From Lytechinus pictus (Eukaryota; Echinodermata; Echinoidea; Temnopleuroida; Toxopneustidae): a DNA stretch of 64,000 nt. Position numbers and translations under genes: made by a program. The notes under the pieces were generated by a model, which was not told where the DNA came from, did no database searches, and saw only the letters and a program-made list of their open reading frames with translations. The stretch covers positions 4,407,501-4,471,500 of the forward strand of contig NC_087253.1 of assembly GCF_037042905.1 (NCBI RefSeq), read 5' to 3'. Shown here one piece after another: positions 35,801 through 44,850 of the stretch (position 1 is the first letter of the stretch; the number at the start of each line of letters is the position of its first letter).

Positions 35801-36200
35801 AGAATGTTTTCAATTCCTGACCGAAAGGGCCTTCAGTACACAATGCATTATAGGCTGCGCATTCAGACCCTTACCTCGAGTGAAGGGCTTGCACAGCAGA
35901 CTACTGAAAAGCTACATGGTTTTACGTGTTGTGATGATAAATACGTATATTTTCGCACTTTTTATTGATGTCTTTACGCAGGCTGGCTTCGTCGATGGAA
36001 AGAGCAATACTGATTTTTATTTACCGGATTCGGGGAAATCTAAAATGAAGCTTCTCCAAGCTTCAAGTAACGTGATGGTCAATGGACGGTGGATTTATGA
36101 CGTCACTCACTTCCTGCCAGTCGAAGGGGGTAAATACTCTCATGGAGCGTTGCTCTGCAATCCATTTCAAGTAAAATTTGTGCCCACAAATCAATCATAA
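27057..36200 (+). CDS. Small secreted NIDO-domain protein, five exons
   Basis: Exons 27057-27144, 29938-30068, 31035-31322, 31666-31770 and 35982-36200 join in frame (phases 1, 0, 0, 0) to give about 276 residues ending in TAA. Exon 1 encodes a signal peptide: basic MSQQVGSKR, a hydrophobic core IFLLVVL, then small residues before HAS. Exons 2-5 encode an extracellular NIDO domain: VSSDGLIYFG, AAVFPVL, EWIFVVTWSEV, KTFVVFNYARLFWT, then NAQ/AGFVDG split exactly at an exon junction, DFYLPDSG, SSNVMVNGRWIYDV. These follow nidogen, tectorin and MUC4 NIDO domains in order. No EGF, AMOP, sushi or membrane segment is visible. Exon 5 also offers a weak donor (CAA/GTAAAA at 36170), so the protein could continue into unseen exons. 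A CTCTTAG/AAAG acceptor-like site just before the ATG suggests an upstream untranslated exon. The role is probably matrix or coat; function unknown. Confidence 0.82.
27230..27792. mobile_element. MITE with CCCGGGGGCCACTT termini
   Basis: The ends are inverted repeats: CCCGGGGGCCACTTACATTG (from 27230) against CAATGGAAGTGGCCCCCGGG (to 27792), extending through GAGTGGATACCATGCGC. The interior has imperfect tandem words such as GGGTGCATTTT and AATACTTGTTAAGGG. It lies in intron 1 of the NIDO gene, 85 bp after the donor. Confidence 0.75.
28138..28284. mobile_element. Compact palindromic MITE
   Basis: The arms GGGGTCCGTTGCAGAAAGAG (28138 onward) and CTCTTTCTGCAACGGACCCC (to 28284) are exact inverted repeats, extending to GTTGC. 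The centre, of about 100 bp, contains further CGCAACTC/GAGTTGCG words. There is no coding capacity. It lies in NIDO intron 1. Confidence 0.8.
28595..28990 (+). pseudogene. CR1/jockey-type LINE 3' end
   Basis: The translation reads YSGPSRWNSLPSSLKSW followed by LSTFKRTFRNF, the conserved C-terminal signature of non-LTR reverse-transcriptase proteins. A 3' UTR of about 260 bp follows, ending in GTGGAAATAAAGAAATC and a TA tract at 28990. It is heavily 5'-truncated and lies in NIDO intron 1 in the sense direction. Confidence 0.65.
29189..29260 (+). tRNA. tRNA-like sequence with UCA anticodon, possibly a SINE head
   Basis: The 72 nt fold as a complete cloverleaf. The acceptor stem GTCTCTG pairs exactly with CAGAGAC plus discriminator A; the D stem is GTCT/AGGC; the anticodon stem CCGGT/TCTGG has one T-T mismatch and one G-T pair; the T stem CCGGG/CCCGG has loop TTCGATT. 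The loop GTTCAAA places TCA at 34-36, a UGA-reading anticodon. T6 follows immediately, as for a Pol III terminator. It is too short for tRNA-Sec, and related heads are common in SINEs, so a tRNA pseudogene or SINE is the safer reading. It lies in NIDO intron 1. Confidence 0.45.
29663..29880. mobile_element. Palindromic MITE next to NIDO exon 2
   Basis: The arms are imperfect inverted repeats: TTCCTTTGAAAATGCAAGTC (from 29663) against the TTTTAAAAGGAA end at 29880, and TGGAGAGCTGAGAGGCTTTT against the TCTCTCAGCTCTCCA segment at 29837-29851. An inner GTTGGTGGA/TCCACCAAC pair closes the hairpin. The right end is 57 bp before NIDO exon 2. Confidence 0.7.
30099..30257. mobile_element. Small MITE with CAGGGGCGGATCCAGG termini
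   Basis: The termini CAGGGGCGGATCCAGG and CCTGGATCCACCTCTG are 16-bp inverted repeats with two mismatches. The interior is purine-rich. It begins 30 bp after the exon 2 donor of the NIDO gene. A similar terminus occurs near 21960, so the family is repeated in the window. Confidence 0.6.
32787..32867. repeat. (TA)n microsatellite, about 40 repeats
   Basis: An uninterrupted alternating AT tract. The peptides rich in Ile-Tyr read through it on both strands are artefacts. Its apparent continuation, TATATATATA at 33384-33393, lies on the far side of the foldback at 32921-33386. Confidence 0.95.
32921..33386. mobile_element. Foldback element with internally duplicated left arm
   Basis: The right arm (33241-33386) is the inverted copy of the left arm (32921-33066), sharing ATAATGAGATGAAGCGAGGC, TTGCTTTAGCTTTCGTCTT and AGAAGCGTCTGTAAATACAG. 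Between them two extra direct, 5'-shortened copies of the left arm occur (33073-33175 and 33178-33240), each ending in CTATCTCGTTCTTT. The result is left arm, two stepped partial repeats, right arm. No protein is encoded. It is flanked by TA tracts in the last intron of the NIDO gene. Confidence 0.8.
33527..34330 (-). pseudogene. Tc1/mariner-type transposase, C-terminal half, broken
   Basis: The clean frame 34045-33527 reads WVQDGTPAHR ... WPARSPDLTPCDFFLWGSLK ... IQELSQRI, with two of the three catalytic Asp residues (QDG and PCDFF) separated by 41 residues. In-frame sequence just upstream reads GRAYLDILNIFIVPDMEQ, typical of the same family, but stops and shifts occur above 34080. Diverged family words (VNTHNEHEYAEL) remain to about 34330. 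The N-terminal DNA-binding domain and first Asp are missing. It cannot encode an active enzyme. Confidence 0.75.
34424..34851 (-). pseudogene. L1/Tx1-like LINE fragment plus tandem duplication
   Basis: Minus-strand translation of 34851-34560 gives RWFQFKIVNRIINMKDALL and NLCTFCYNYKETIMHIFLF, the post-polymerase Cys/His region of L1/Tx1 LINEs. It is unrelated to the surrounding mariner sequence and therefore nested. At its left, about 90 bp containing CATAGGCCTAACATGTGACAA and TGAATGC(A/G)TGACAATA is present twice in tandem (34424 and 34515). Confidence 0.6.
34893..35345. repeat. Inverted repeat with arms of about 112 bp
   Basis: The arm 34893-35005 contains CAAAAACTCATTTGGCGGG and TTCAATATCTGCTCTTTTAT. 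The arm 35234-35345 contains their complements, in reverse order and with scattered mismatches. The spacer of about 230 bp has no gene. The arms lie inside the mariner-type element, so this is either an inverted duplication of part of it or a nested palindromic element. Confidence 0.7.
35635..35908. mobile_element. Imperfect palindromic element before NIDO exon 5
   Basis: TCTGCTGTGTGAACC, AAGGGTCTGAATGTGCAGCC and TGTGTATTGAAGGCC in the left half (35635-35736) are answered in inverted order in the right half (35808-35908). The palindrome ends about 75 bp upstream of the acceptor of NIDO exon 5. Frames crossing it are incidental. Confidence 0.6.
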
Positions 36201-36301
36201 CTCTGGTAATTCATTTGGTTGCTTGCCTGCTTCTGGCAACAAGAAGCATAAACCAATCTGCTCTCGTTACAATTGATATTTCGATTTTTTTTAATACATC
36301 A

Positions 36302-36574
36302 GGGACCCGTCTTACAAAGAGTTACGATTGATCCGATAAGGAAATCCATCCACGTCATCTTTTTTTTCTTGAGGAAATTTGCACAATGTCTTCTGTAAAC
36401 AAAGAGAAGCACGCTGAATTTTCAAGAAAACTATGAATGAATAAATATACATCACATCTATGAAATGTTTGAAACAAAGGGGTGTTCAAACATGTTTTTT
36501 TAGATGTTGACGTTGTTGGCTTACCATAGTTATGATTGATTGGATCAATCGTAACTCTTTGTAAGTAGGGGCCC
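36302..36574. mobile_element. MITE downstream of the NIDO gene
   Basis: The arms GTCTTACAAAGAGTTACGAT (left) and ATCGTAACTCTTTGTAAG (right) are inverted repeats, closed by GGGACCC and GGGCCC ends. The centre is AT-rich. It begins about 100 bp after the NIDO stop codon and may lie in the 3' UTR; a canonical AATAAA occurs inside it near 36440. Confidence 0.7.
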
Positions 36575-37102
36575 AGGAATTCGATTGATTTGATTGTGAA
36601 TATTTTCTTGCATCACCCCTTACTTGTGTATTTTATTGGGGTAAATGACTATCCAAGGTTGGAAATACATATGATTTGAATCAAGACAGTAATATTATGT
36701 ATTATTATCATCAACATTATCATCAAATCTATTTGTATATCCTGTCATATCACCTGTTTCTTAAGACATTACAAAGCGCGAACCATACTGTTAAATGTGA
36801 TTTTTTCCTCACTGTTGAGTTAATTTTTCAACGAAAATAAGTCGCTAATTTGTTCAAAGCGAGCAAATAGCATTTTACAATGGATGACCTTTTAATACTT
36901 TCTGCGATATGTAGAAAAGCGAATCCCCCAGGTCCATTCACTTGGAAACATATTAAAGCAATTTCACACCGAGATTAACTTTTTAGGATGGGGAAAAAAC
37001 ACAAAACATCTAAAAAACTAAACATCAATCGATTTTAAGGTTTCACCTATGTAAATGAAATTGTTTCTTTGTGTGTATGTGTGTGTGAGTTTGCAATGAC
37101 TT
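36575..37102. other. Non-coding spacer
   Basis: AT-rich sequence between the NIDO 3' flank and the left edge of duplicated block A. It has ATT/ATC simple repeat near 36700 and a TGTGTG run near 37075, and nothing else I can identify. Confidence 0.35.
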
Positions 37103-40100
37103 TTGCCAATTATGCAAGAAATTTTATACGTCGTGACACAGGAAGTACCACACCGGGCGTGTCCCGTTGAATATCGATTGATAACAGATTGAAAAAGAAA
37201 TGATCAAATAAGAACGGATAATATGTATAAATGCTTAACATGTTTATCATTGTTCTTTCATAAAAAAAAACATTTGTTTAGAATTTACACAAATACGGTA
37301 TCTGGGAAGTTCATACAGTAAACCAAAAAGTATAACATTCATCCGTGTTGCTGAATTTCAGTTTTTAATGTGTAGAAAGAGCACAGTTTTGATTTATGTT
37401 TCGTTTTCACTAATACTAGTAGTAAGAAATGTAGTATACAGGTAATTCTTGTGGATTTTAAAAAAGAAATTTGAAATATGTCGTTCTTTGACAAATCGAA
37501 ACTCGTTTCACAGTTGTCCTGAAGAATTCATATTGCGATTATTGCGATAAATTTCTTTTGACAAATCGAAAATAATAGAAAAATTGAAAAAAAAAAATTT
37601 AATAAGAATAATAAATAATAACAGAATGCAAACGATCTTAACCAGAAAAATGTGTTTTCATGGACGAAAAAAATGTCAAGAAAAAAAAATGCCCCTTACT
37701 GGTTTACCACAATAAGTTTCATCGAATTGTCGTCAGTTTTAATTGGAAAAATTATTATTTGACTGCCGATTCTGTGGCGAACAAATCGAATGCAATGTAC
37801 ATCCGGCAGGTCGTATCATTGAAGGGATGCTCCGGGCTAAAAAAATATACCCAAATAGAGTAAAGTCTACGTAGCAAATTGCTAAAAATTTCTTCAATAT
37901 CCGATAATAAGGAGGTTATCGAATTTTAAAGTTCAGCAAGATTTTTTAAACAGTTATATGCATGTCATTATCAATTTTCATTAGGTGGGCTTATGACGTC
38001 ACATCCCCACTTACCTTTCATGATTATGTCGTATTTTCATACATCTATGTATGATATGTCTTCCTTATACTAAGATAAGTTGCAGCACAATGAATGTTAA
38101 AATCAGTTGTCTATCTAGTTTCTTAGTTCTTGGAGGACAAAATTCGAATAAACATAATTTTCAGCAATAAAATAGCCAATATGACTGGTTGCCGATTAAG
38201 AAACCCCCGTCAATAATATCAGTGGTCAGTTCGCCTTTTCTTTCAACAAATTGATCAACAAAATATTTAGATCCTTACCTTATAGCGTTTTACCAAATTT
38301 TGATCGGTAGTAGCTTTTCATTACAAATATCGTTTTTATACTTATTATCAATTTCAATTTCTAAATAAATCATTGTTTTCGTTCTCTATCTTTCCCTCAT
38401 GCTCTCTCTATCCTCTACCTATCGTGTTCTCTTTGTCTCTCTCTCTCGTCCTCTGTCTCTCTGTTTTGTGTTCTCTCTTTTCGGCTACACTCTTTCTCGA
38501 GCTCCCCCTTTCTCGCACTCTCTGTCTCCCCCTTTCTATACACACATACACATCCATCATTACGCGCCCGCACAAACGCACACACATATTCGCCCACTTA
38601 CCACACACATTTTTATTTCCAACGACCGGTCAAATACTAAGATAATGTAATATAATATATATATTTTTTGGAGAATTTTCTGCATTTATTAGAATAATAC
38701 AGGTCGCATTCCATAAGTCATGTAAGTTGGGTATGCAAAAGAGTGGCGGATGAACAATTTTCAACACGGTTTCAACATGGATAAATTGTTGCTACATCAC
38801 AACATCTTGACCAAATTTATTGAGTAAGTTGTCACTTTGAAGCTAGAACTATAGGCTAAGTATATTACTATAAATCAAATCAATAAAATATCAGGAACAA
38901 AATTTATAGCACATTAAGTTTGAAGAAACAGGGGTGGCGGAGCCGGTGGATGCGGCGAATGATAGAATGTTAATTAAACACAACTTAATATAATATGTAA
39001 CATGACTGTCAGCCTAATATGTCTAGGCAGTTTAAAAGCAGGGAGCTACTAATATAGTTATACAAATTTCACAATTTTGAAAATATGCAGGAATGAAATA
39101 CATGCGTATGTCAGCTCTGATCTGCAACCTAATCAATTAGTAAACTGGAGAAATTTGGTTAATCATCTTATTTGTAAACTTAATTTTTAGTATAAAATTT
39201 GTGTATCATTGCAACAAAAATTTCTACCCATGATGTAGTCATAAAAAGCGACAGGCATTTTGGGGGCAAAAATATGAAATTAGATATTGTTAATTAATTA
39301 GTGTAATTAATATGCATACAATAACAGATAATTATTCAATTTTTGTTCCAGAATTAATTATTGATGTTACAAGATTATATTGATGTTACAAGATTAAAAG
39401 TGCAAAATACTAGGGTGATCCAATGTTGCATTAACTTTTGACACCATTTTATATGCTGCAGGTCTACTTTGAGAAAAGCACACTTCAAAATTCATATTTA
39501 CATTGATGTCTATGTAATAATTAGCTGTTAATTAGTCATTTTAAAGAAAATAAAAGTATTTGAGACTTCAAACTTTTTTTTATTAATTACAGAATGGTAA
39601 TACCTATAACATATAAAACAATATTTTTTAAAACCATTTAACTATTTTTACCACCTTATGACATGCGACCTACACAAAACAAATTTACAATGCGTGAGAC
39701 ATTATCATAATATGACATAAAGTACATATAACCAAGTGACAATCTTATGATGACATGAGAAAGATATGAATACGATATAGAAAAAAAAACATGAAGGGAA
39801 ACTAATGCAGAGGCAAACTATTTAGGCAAATAAATTCTTGGAACACACCAGCCAAAATAAATGTTTGAAACATAGCAGCCAAATATAGTCTTATAATGAA
39901 CAATGCTTCATTAATTAAAACCATTATCGGGTAAACTTGTAATATTTAGGTAATCTGACTCTTTATATAAAAAAAATCCCTCTTACCCTCCTTCAGCCAA
40001 ACAAGAAAAAATATAAATATATTCTCGGAATACTCCTAGACTTATAGCACCCACAAAATGTATCTTTTGTGAATGTAGTATAGCTTGTCTTAACAACATA

Positions 40101-40716
40101 CTTAACGAAAATGATACTATTGGTAAAGCTTACACCCACAATTGTAACCTATGATTATTGTATAATGATATTAAAATATACACCATGTACACTGAGAAAG
40201 TCACATCTGATCCATTTACATGCCCAGTCAGGGCGCCGTTTCATAATAGTCGGAACTTTCCATAATGGCAATACTCGATCGAATCAAATCTTCGGTATAA
40301 ATTTTGAAATGTCACTGTTATAAAACAGCGAACACCAAATTAGAGATGTTATAAAATGAAACAATTAATAAAGAGAGCAATTTTGTTTAAAAAACCCATT
40401 TTCCAAACATGATATTCAAAAGAGTACTGTTAAAAGGAATATTTACAATTCTGTACAAATAACCCCTCATAGCATTCATGGCAAATGTAACATTTGATAA
40501 CAAAAAAGTCTCATCATCACCTTTTTGAGCTAAACAATCTCCTCTACTGATAAAACTTGCTCATTTGTATTGTTTTAATATAGCATCTAGAAAGAGAACA
40601 AGCGTAGATGATTAACTTAAAATTAAAGTAAATAATAGGGCAAAAAAATATTTTCCATAGAAATCTCCCTAGAAGTCATTAATCTATTTAACCATTTTTA
40701 TATTCAAAGTTACGTT

Positions 40717-41799
40717 TTATTCTTTTGCTTCGTCACCGGCTCCAGCCTTTTTATATAATTCGATGAGATGGTCGCAGCCTTCGACACAGTGGTTGCACCC
40801 ATCCTGGGCGTTCCTCAACTCTTCAATCCTATGCTCGATAAGTCTGATCATTTTATCTTTGTCGGCCGTCCATTCTTGCAACTCCTTGTCGTAGAGTGCT
40901 TTTTGTTTCGCTTCCTCCTCTTGTGCTTCCTTCTTGATGTCGTCGCCGACGTCTCTTACTAAAAGCGCGCCGTCAATTGCGAGAGATGCGACAGTTCCGA
41001 CACCTGGTACTAATGAAACAGCTCCAGAGGCAACTGCCATACCCGCTCCAGCGAAATCACCATGGACAGCACGCGACACGCCAAAGCCCACTCCCGCCAC
41101 TAATCCAATAAGTGGCACCTTTTTCAAAACAGACTTTGGCGCCGCCTTGGCGCTAGCTTTTGCAATCGCTTTGACTGCTTGTTTCCCAGCCACAATGGCT
41201 GCACGAACCAACGTCTTCCTCGCCACCAGCCCACCGACTTTTTTGAGAACTTTGGCCTGCATTTCCTCCAAAGCTTCGCTTTTGGTAAGGTTCAGTCCTG
41301 GCAACCGCTGCTGCCGCTTTGAGGGTGTCTTCTCGCTTAGTGGGGGATCCTCTTTGTCCCAAATTTCCCTCTCTTCCTCCATGCGCTGTTGCTCCTTTTC
41401 GGCCTCTTTAGCCAAATCTTTAGCGTGTTTCCTAGCGGCCTTGACTTTCTTCAAATCCCAACCCTTATTCCAACCGAAGGGGCCAAAGTGGGTAATTGTA
41501 ATCCCGTTGCCGTTCCTTCTGAAGCAGAGGAAGTTGTCAGGATGTTGAACCAATGCCTCCGCGTCTAAGAAAACACACAGGGGACTTCCAGGATCAACCC
41601 AGTATACGAAGTTGCCCGGAATCATTTCCACCCAACCCGTCCATATGATTCCAGGTCCACCAATGGCTGTATTGATTATGAAATTGCAAATACCATCTAA
41701 AACTTCTTGGAAGGGACCTTGGGTGTGGTCTGTCATGTGAATGTTATAATTGTTACCCTCGGCGTCCGTGAAGTGGTTGTCGACATCGATTCTTGCCAT
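40717..41799 (-). CDS. Unrecognised 360-residue protein with glycine-rich hydrophobic module, copy A
   Basis: A single coding exon, ATG at 41799, preceded by a 121-bp intron in the 5' leader. I do not recognise the family. Residues 1-115 are a compact aromatic- and glycine-rich domain (IIWTGWVE, FVYWVDPG, ITHFGPFGW). Residues 117-150 are charged and helical. Residues 228-282 form a glycine/alanine-rich hydrophobic stretch (IGLVAGVGFG, GDFAGAG, SLVPGVGTVASLAID) resembling a membrane hairpin or glycine zipper. Residues 285-332 look coiled-coil. The tail has CNHCVEGCDH. There is no signal peptide. From memory, unverified, the glycine-rich part resembles segments in bacterial polymorphic-toxin proteins; I would not assign a function from that. 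The stop codon overlaps an AATAAA. A diverged paralogue is encoded at 53036-54115. Confidence 0.75.
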   Translation of the reverse strand: MARIDVDNHFTDAEGNNYNIHMTDHTQGPFQEVLDGICNFIINTAIGGPGIIWTGWVEMIPGNFVYWVDPGSPLCVFLDAEALVQHPDNFLCFRRNGNGITITHFGPFGWNKGWDLKKVKAARKHAKDLAKEAEKEQQRMEEEREIWDKEDPPLSEKTPSKRQQRLPGLNLTKSEALEEMQAKVLKKVGGLVARKTLVRAAIVAGKQAVKAIAKASAKAAPKSVLKKVPLIGLVAGVGFGVSRAVHGDFAGAGMAVASGAVSLVPGVGTVASLAIDGALLVRDVGDDIKKEAQEEEAKQKALYDKELQEWTADKDKMIRLIEHRIEELRNAQDGCNHCVEGCDHLIELYKKAGAGDEAKE

Positions 41800-41817
41800 G
41801 GTTCACTCAATCAACAC

Positions 41818-41938
41818 CTGAAAAAAATAGAAGAAAAATTCAGAGGAAATAACAATAAGATACCCAACATTAAAATCAACATAATGATTCTAATTTTAAG
41901 CATATGCAGCTTGAGTATATCGGGCTGTGTTTACTTAC
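41818..41938 (-). other. 5'-leader intron of the copy A gene
   Basis: On the minus strand the donor TTTG/GTAAGT (41938-41933) and the acceptor TTTTTTTCAG/G (ending 41818) bound a 121-bp intron. It separates an untranslated first exon from the coding exon; the ATG lies 18 nt after the acceptor. The same intron, with one base difference by my reading, is present in copy B at 54134-54254, which supports a real transcribed gene. Confidence 0.75.
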
Positions 41939-42379
41939 CAAATTTCCCCTTTTCAAATTTGAATAGTCTAGTGACCTCATAAAAAAAAAAACACGTTATT
42001 TTCTTATTCCTTGTCCAATATTTTATTTCAAAGCTTTCATTATTTTTTTAATCGGATTTTTTCCACTCTCATACAAGTTGGATTACTCTTTAAGATGTGA
42101 TTACAAAAATGATGCAAATTAAACTCACTTTAATAAAATTCGATGGAAGCGCCTTCACTTAATCCGAGCAATCGTAGATAGATGCAAACGATATGAACGA
42201 GGTAGGATTATTGGTTATTGTCAGAACTGCCTGGAATTTGGATTCCCTTCGTCTTCTGTCTTCTCCAAGTGCTATCACCGACAATTTATATTGGTGATAG
42301 CGAGAACACCCACACACACACCCCCACACACGCACTCACTAACTGTTGAAGGGGTCGTCACACCCGGATGTGTGCCAGT

Positions 42380-43320
42380 TATGTGCATTAGTTATTTCTT
42401 GCTGCTACTTAATCCTTCATAATGAAGACATTTCATTTACACATTTTATGAAAAAATGAAACAATTATGATTTCATGCAAAAGAAAAAGTAAAGTGGGGA
42501 TGTGACATCATCAGACCATGTAATGAATATTCATGAAGACATGCCTAGAACTGTTTCACGGGAATAATGCAAATGTTTAAAATTCAATAACTTCTTTATT
42601 TGTTATCCAATCTTCTCACTCCTAATTTTTTTTTCAATTTTCCCCACTTTTTCGCTTATTGTTTTTCTCTCTTTTTTTGGGGGGGGGGGGGGGGGCACCG
42701 CGAGTAGGGGGCGGGGCGAAGCACTGGATCTGGATCAGCCTATTAAATCTATAATTAATCCTCATTCATTTTTGATTTCTGTATTTTTTCATATTTTTTT
42801 TCTATTTTTCAATTATAATTACTAAACAAATTATTTTTGTAAGGACAGGAATGCAGGAGGAAGTTCATTTCCGTCTCAGAATGGTTGTGTGTGTCTTGTT
42901 ACGAGACTATATAACGCTGTAATTTTTTAGGTGAAAGGTGATGTAGATGAAATAGTATAAAATCTCGTAATCCCGATATTTAGTTTGTGGCACTCAATAC
43001 TTACGAATAATTTATTTTCTGTTTTCTGATGAGAAAGGTTTTTAAAATCTGAATAGCGAAAAACAACTTTCATGGCTTTGGTATAGGATGCTTATGAAAT
43101 GACAGCATAATACAAAACATTTTGTTTTTCCAAATTTCGTGGGGGGGGGGTAAATGCCCCCTTAACGCCACTGTTTTCGCAGACAATTATTTTTCTCCAT
43201 CTTATCATCTTTATATCTTCATCGGGGATGTTAACAGCTCTAATGTGTTTTCTATTCTTAATTTTTGCTCTCCAAGTCATGCTTTGCAATATTTGTATAT
43301 ACCATACCATTTGCCTATCG
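42380..43320. other. Unique spacer between duplicated blocks
   Basis: Sequence not shared between the two copies. It contains a G17 tract at 42679 and a G10 tract at 43141. The words GTGGGGATGTGACATCATCAG resemble motifs seen elsewhere in the window. I see no gene. Confidence 0.4.
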
Positions 43321-43594
43321 TTGCCAATTATGCAAGAAATGTTATACGTCGTAACACAGGAAGTACCACACCGGGCGTGTCCCGTTGAATATCGATTGAT
43401 AACAGATTGAAAAAGAAAAGGGCTATCGTCATAAGAATTGGGGGTCCCATTTATTTATTCATACTCCATAAATGAGTTGTGTGGGGGGGGGGGGGGGGCG
43501 GAGACATTTACAGAGTGGATATCCCTCCAAACCGTTTATTTGTTAGAAATGGAATAGGGCGTTTGTATGCACCTCTTCCTCTCTCTCTCTCTCT

Positions 43595-44070
43595 AGGTGG
43601 TTTCAAACCGCCTCGATCACAAGAATCCCGGTTAAATTACGAGAACATTTTTAGGCTAAAAAATACCCATTAATTATTCCTGCATTCACACCGCCCCGAA
43701 ACATACCCTTCGGGATAAATTCCTGAAGTTAGGAGCATGCGCAGTATGGTCTAATAAGCAGGCAAGGCGCGAGATTCAAAACCACTAGCCCAGCAGCCAC
43801 CCACGGCGCCCGTGCCCAACGACACGCTGGGCTAAAAGTTCCCGTAAATTGCTTTCACATTGCCAAAATACCTGCGACCTTGGAAAAATCCCCGCGAAAG
43901 TTCTCGTAATTTCGCCAAGTACCTACTATTTAGCGGGTATTTTCTTTCGGGGAAATTACGCGTAGTTTGCTTTCACATTACCAAAATACCTGGTATTTTC
44001 TGATCGGGGTAAATTTCCCGATCAGAGAATACCTGGAACTGACGAACTTCGAGGCGGTCTGAAACCACCT
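43595..44070. mobile_element. Non-autonomous DNA transposon, 476 bp
   Basis: The termini AGGTGGTTTCAAACCGCCTC (43595) and GAGGCGGTCTGAAACCACCT (to 44070) are inverted repeats with one mismatch in 20. TCT occurs at both flanks, a possible 3-bp target duplication. The interior is GC-rich for this window, with repeated words TTTCACATT(A/G)CCAAAATACCTG, and has no transposase. It is part of the 2.1-kb segment present only in copy B. Confidence 0.8.
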
Positions 44071-44659
44071 TCTGATATTCACTGAAGATAATGCGCCTAT
44101 GAATATCAATAATTTATATTTCGGATTAATATCTAATTCATAATGATTTTTTTCAGAGCAATATTCTATAAATCAATATGACGGAACGAGGAAGACGGAA
44201 ATAACATAACTAAATTTACATGTTTCAATTTACATGTTTCAATTCTGCTTACATTTAAATGTTTCAATGTAAGCAGAAAGAATGCTTACTTTGAATCATC
44301 CGTGAAGATTTTTGGCCTAATTACTTTATTATCATTATTGTTATTTTCATTATTATGATTATCATTATTATAACTGACATTTTTATTTCAGTTGTTTATA
44401 TTGTTGAAATTATTGTCTTTTTTCAATAGATGATTTTTTTTCGATGACGCTATCACCGGATGGTGGATAAATACATGAAAAACCCATTTATTAATTTTTC
44501 AAGAAAATTGTAGATTTACTTCATTTTTTTTGTCCAGGTGATTTGCAAAGACTGATTTTTCTGTAATCACCATGCCGTACTAACACGATAGAAATGTATA
44601 TTTTTAGGCTTTCCCGGGGCTTTCCCAACATCCGGAAAGCCTTGAATATATCTCCCTTC

Positions 44660-44850
44660 CCCGAAACACATATGTAAATAAGGAAACGCAACGTCACGAT
44701 CGATCGCCCGGTGAGCTTTTTGATATGCAAATAGGGAAACGTAATCGAGCAGGGCGGCATTTCGATTGGTTTTCCGCTCGAACATCGGGCGTCCCTGTGT
44801 TGAGTATGCAAATGAGGACAACACACTCCGAGTTTTGATTGGCTGATTAT
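44660..44850 (-). promoter_or_regulatory. Cluster of octamer and CCAAT motifs
   Basis: Exact octamers ATGCAAAT occur at 44725-44732 and 44806-44813 and a variant TATGTAAAT near 44671. CCAAT boxes (ATTGG on the plus strand) lie at 44765-44769 and 44838-44842, each 30-40 bp to the right of an octamer. The flanks of the octamers share A(A/G)GGAAACG. Octamer plus CCAAT pairs are known from histone H2B and snRNA promoters, but no histone or snRNA sequence follows. It may be an enhancer or repeat-borne motif array. The strand is a guess from the CCAAT orientation. Confidence 0.35.

Larger units (their letters stand above)
37103..42379. repeat. Segmental duplication, copy A
   Basis: This block of about 5.3 kb reappears in the same order and orientation at 43321-55783. 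The shared left edge is TTGCCAATTATGCAAGAAA and the shared right edge is GGATGTGTGCCAGT. Most of it is AT-rich and non-coding; the gene at 40717-41799 is its only recognisable gene. Long stretches between the copies are almost base-for-base identical. A 67-codon open frame at 37660 (copy B 46011) is conserved only because of the duplication. Confidence 0.9.

Noticed and set aside
8234-36200. MAM and NIDO exons as one mosaic gene
   Set aside because: The MAM gene ends with a transmembrane segment, tail and stop at 14023, and the NIDO exons begin with their own signal peptide at 27057.
37660-37863. Plus-strand 67-codon frame, conserved at 46011-46208
   Set aside because: Its conservation is explained by the segmental duplication; differences between copies include radical changes and there is no splice, promoter or domain evidence.
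38373-38650. Ser/Leu-rich frames on both strands, repeated at 46746-47036
   Set aside because: They translate a CTCTCT/CTCCC pyrimidine-rich repeat that is merely part of the duplicated block.
40934-41548. Plus-strand frame of 204 codons, with a similar one at 53379-53864
   Set aside because: Antisense to the Ala/Gly/Lys-rich coding sequence of the duplicated genes; no promoter, no domain, and the composition mirrors the real gene.
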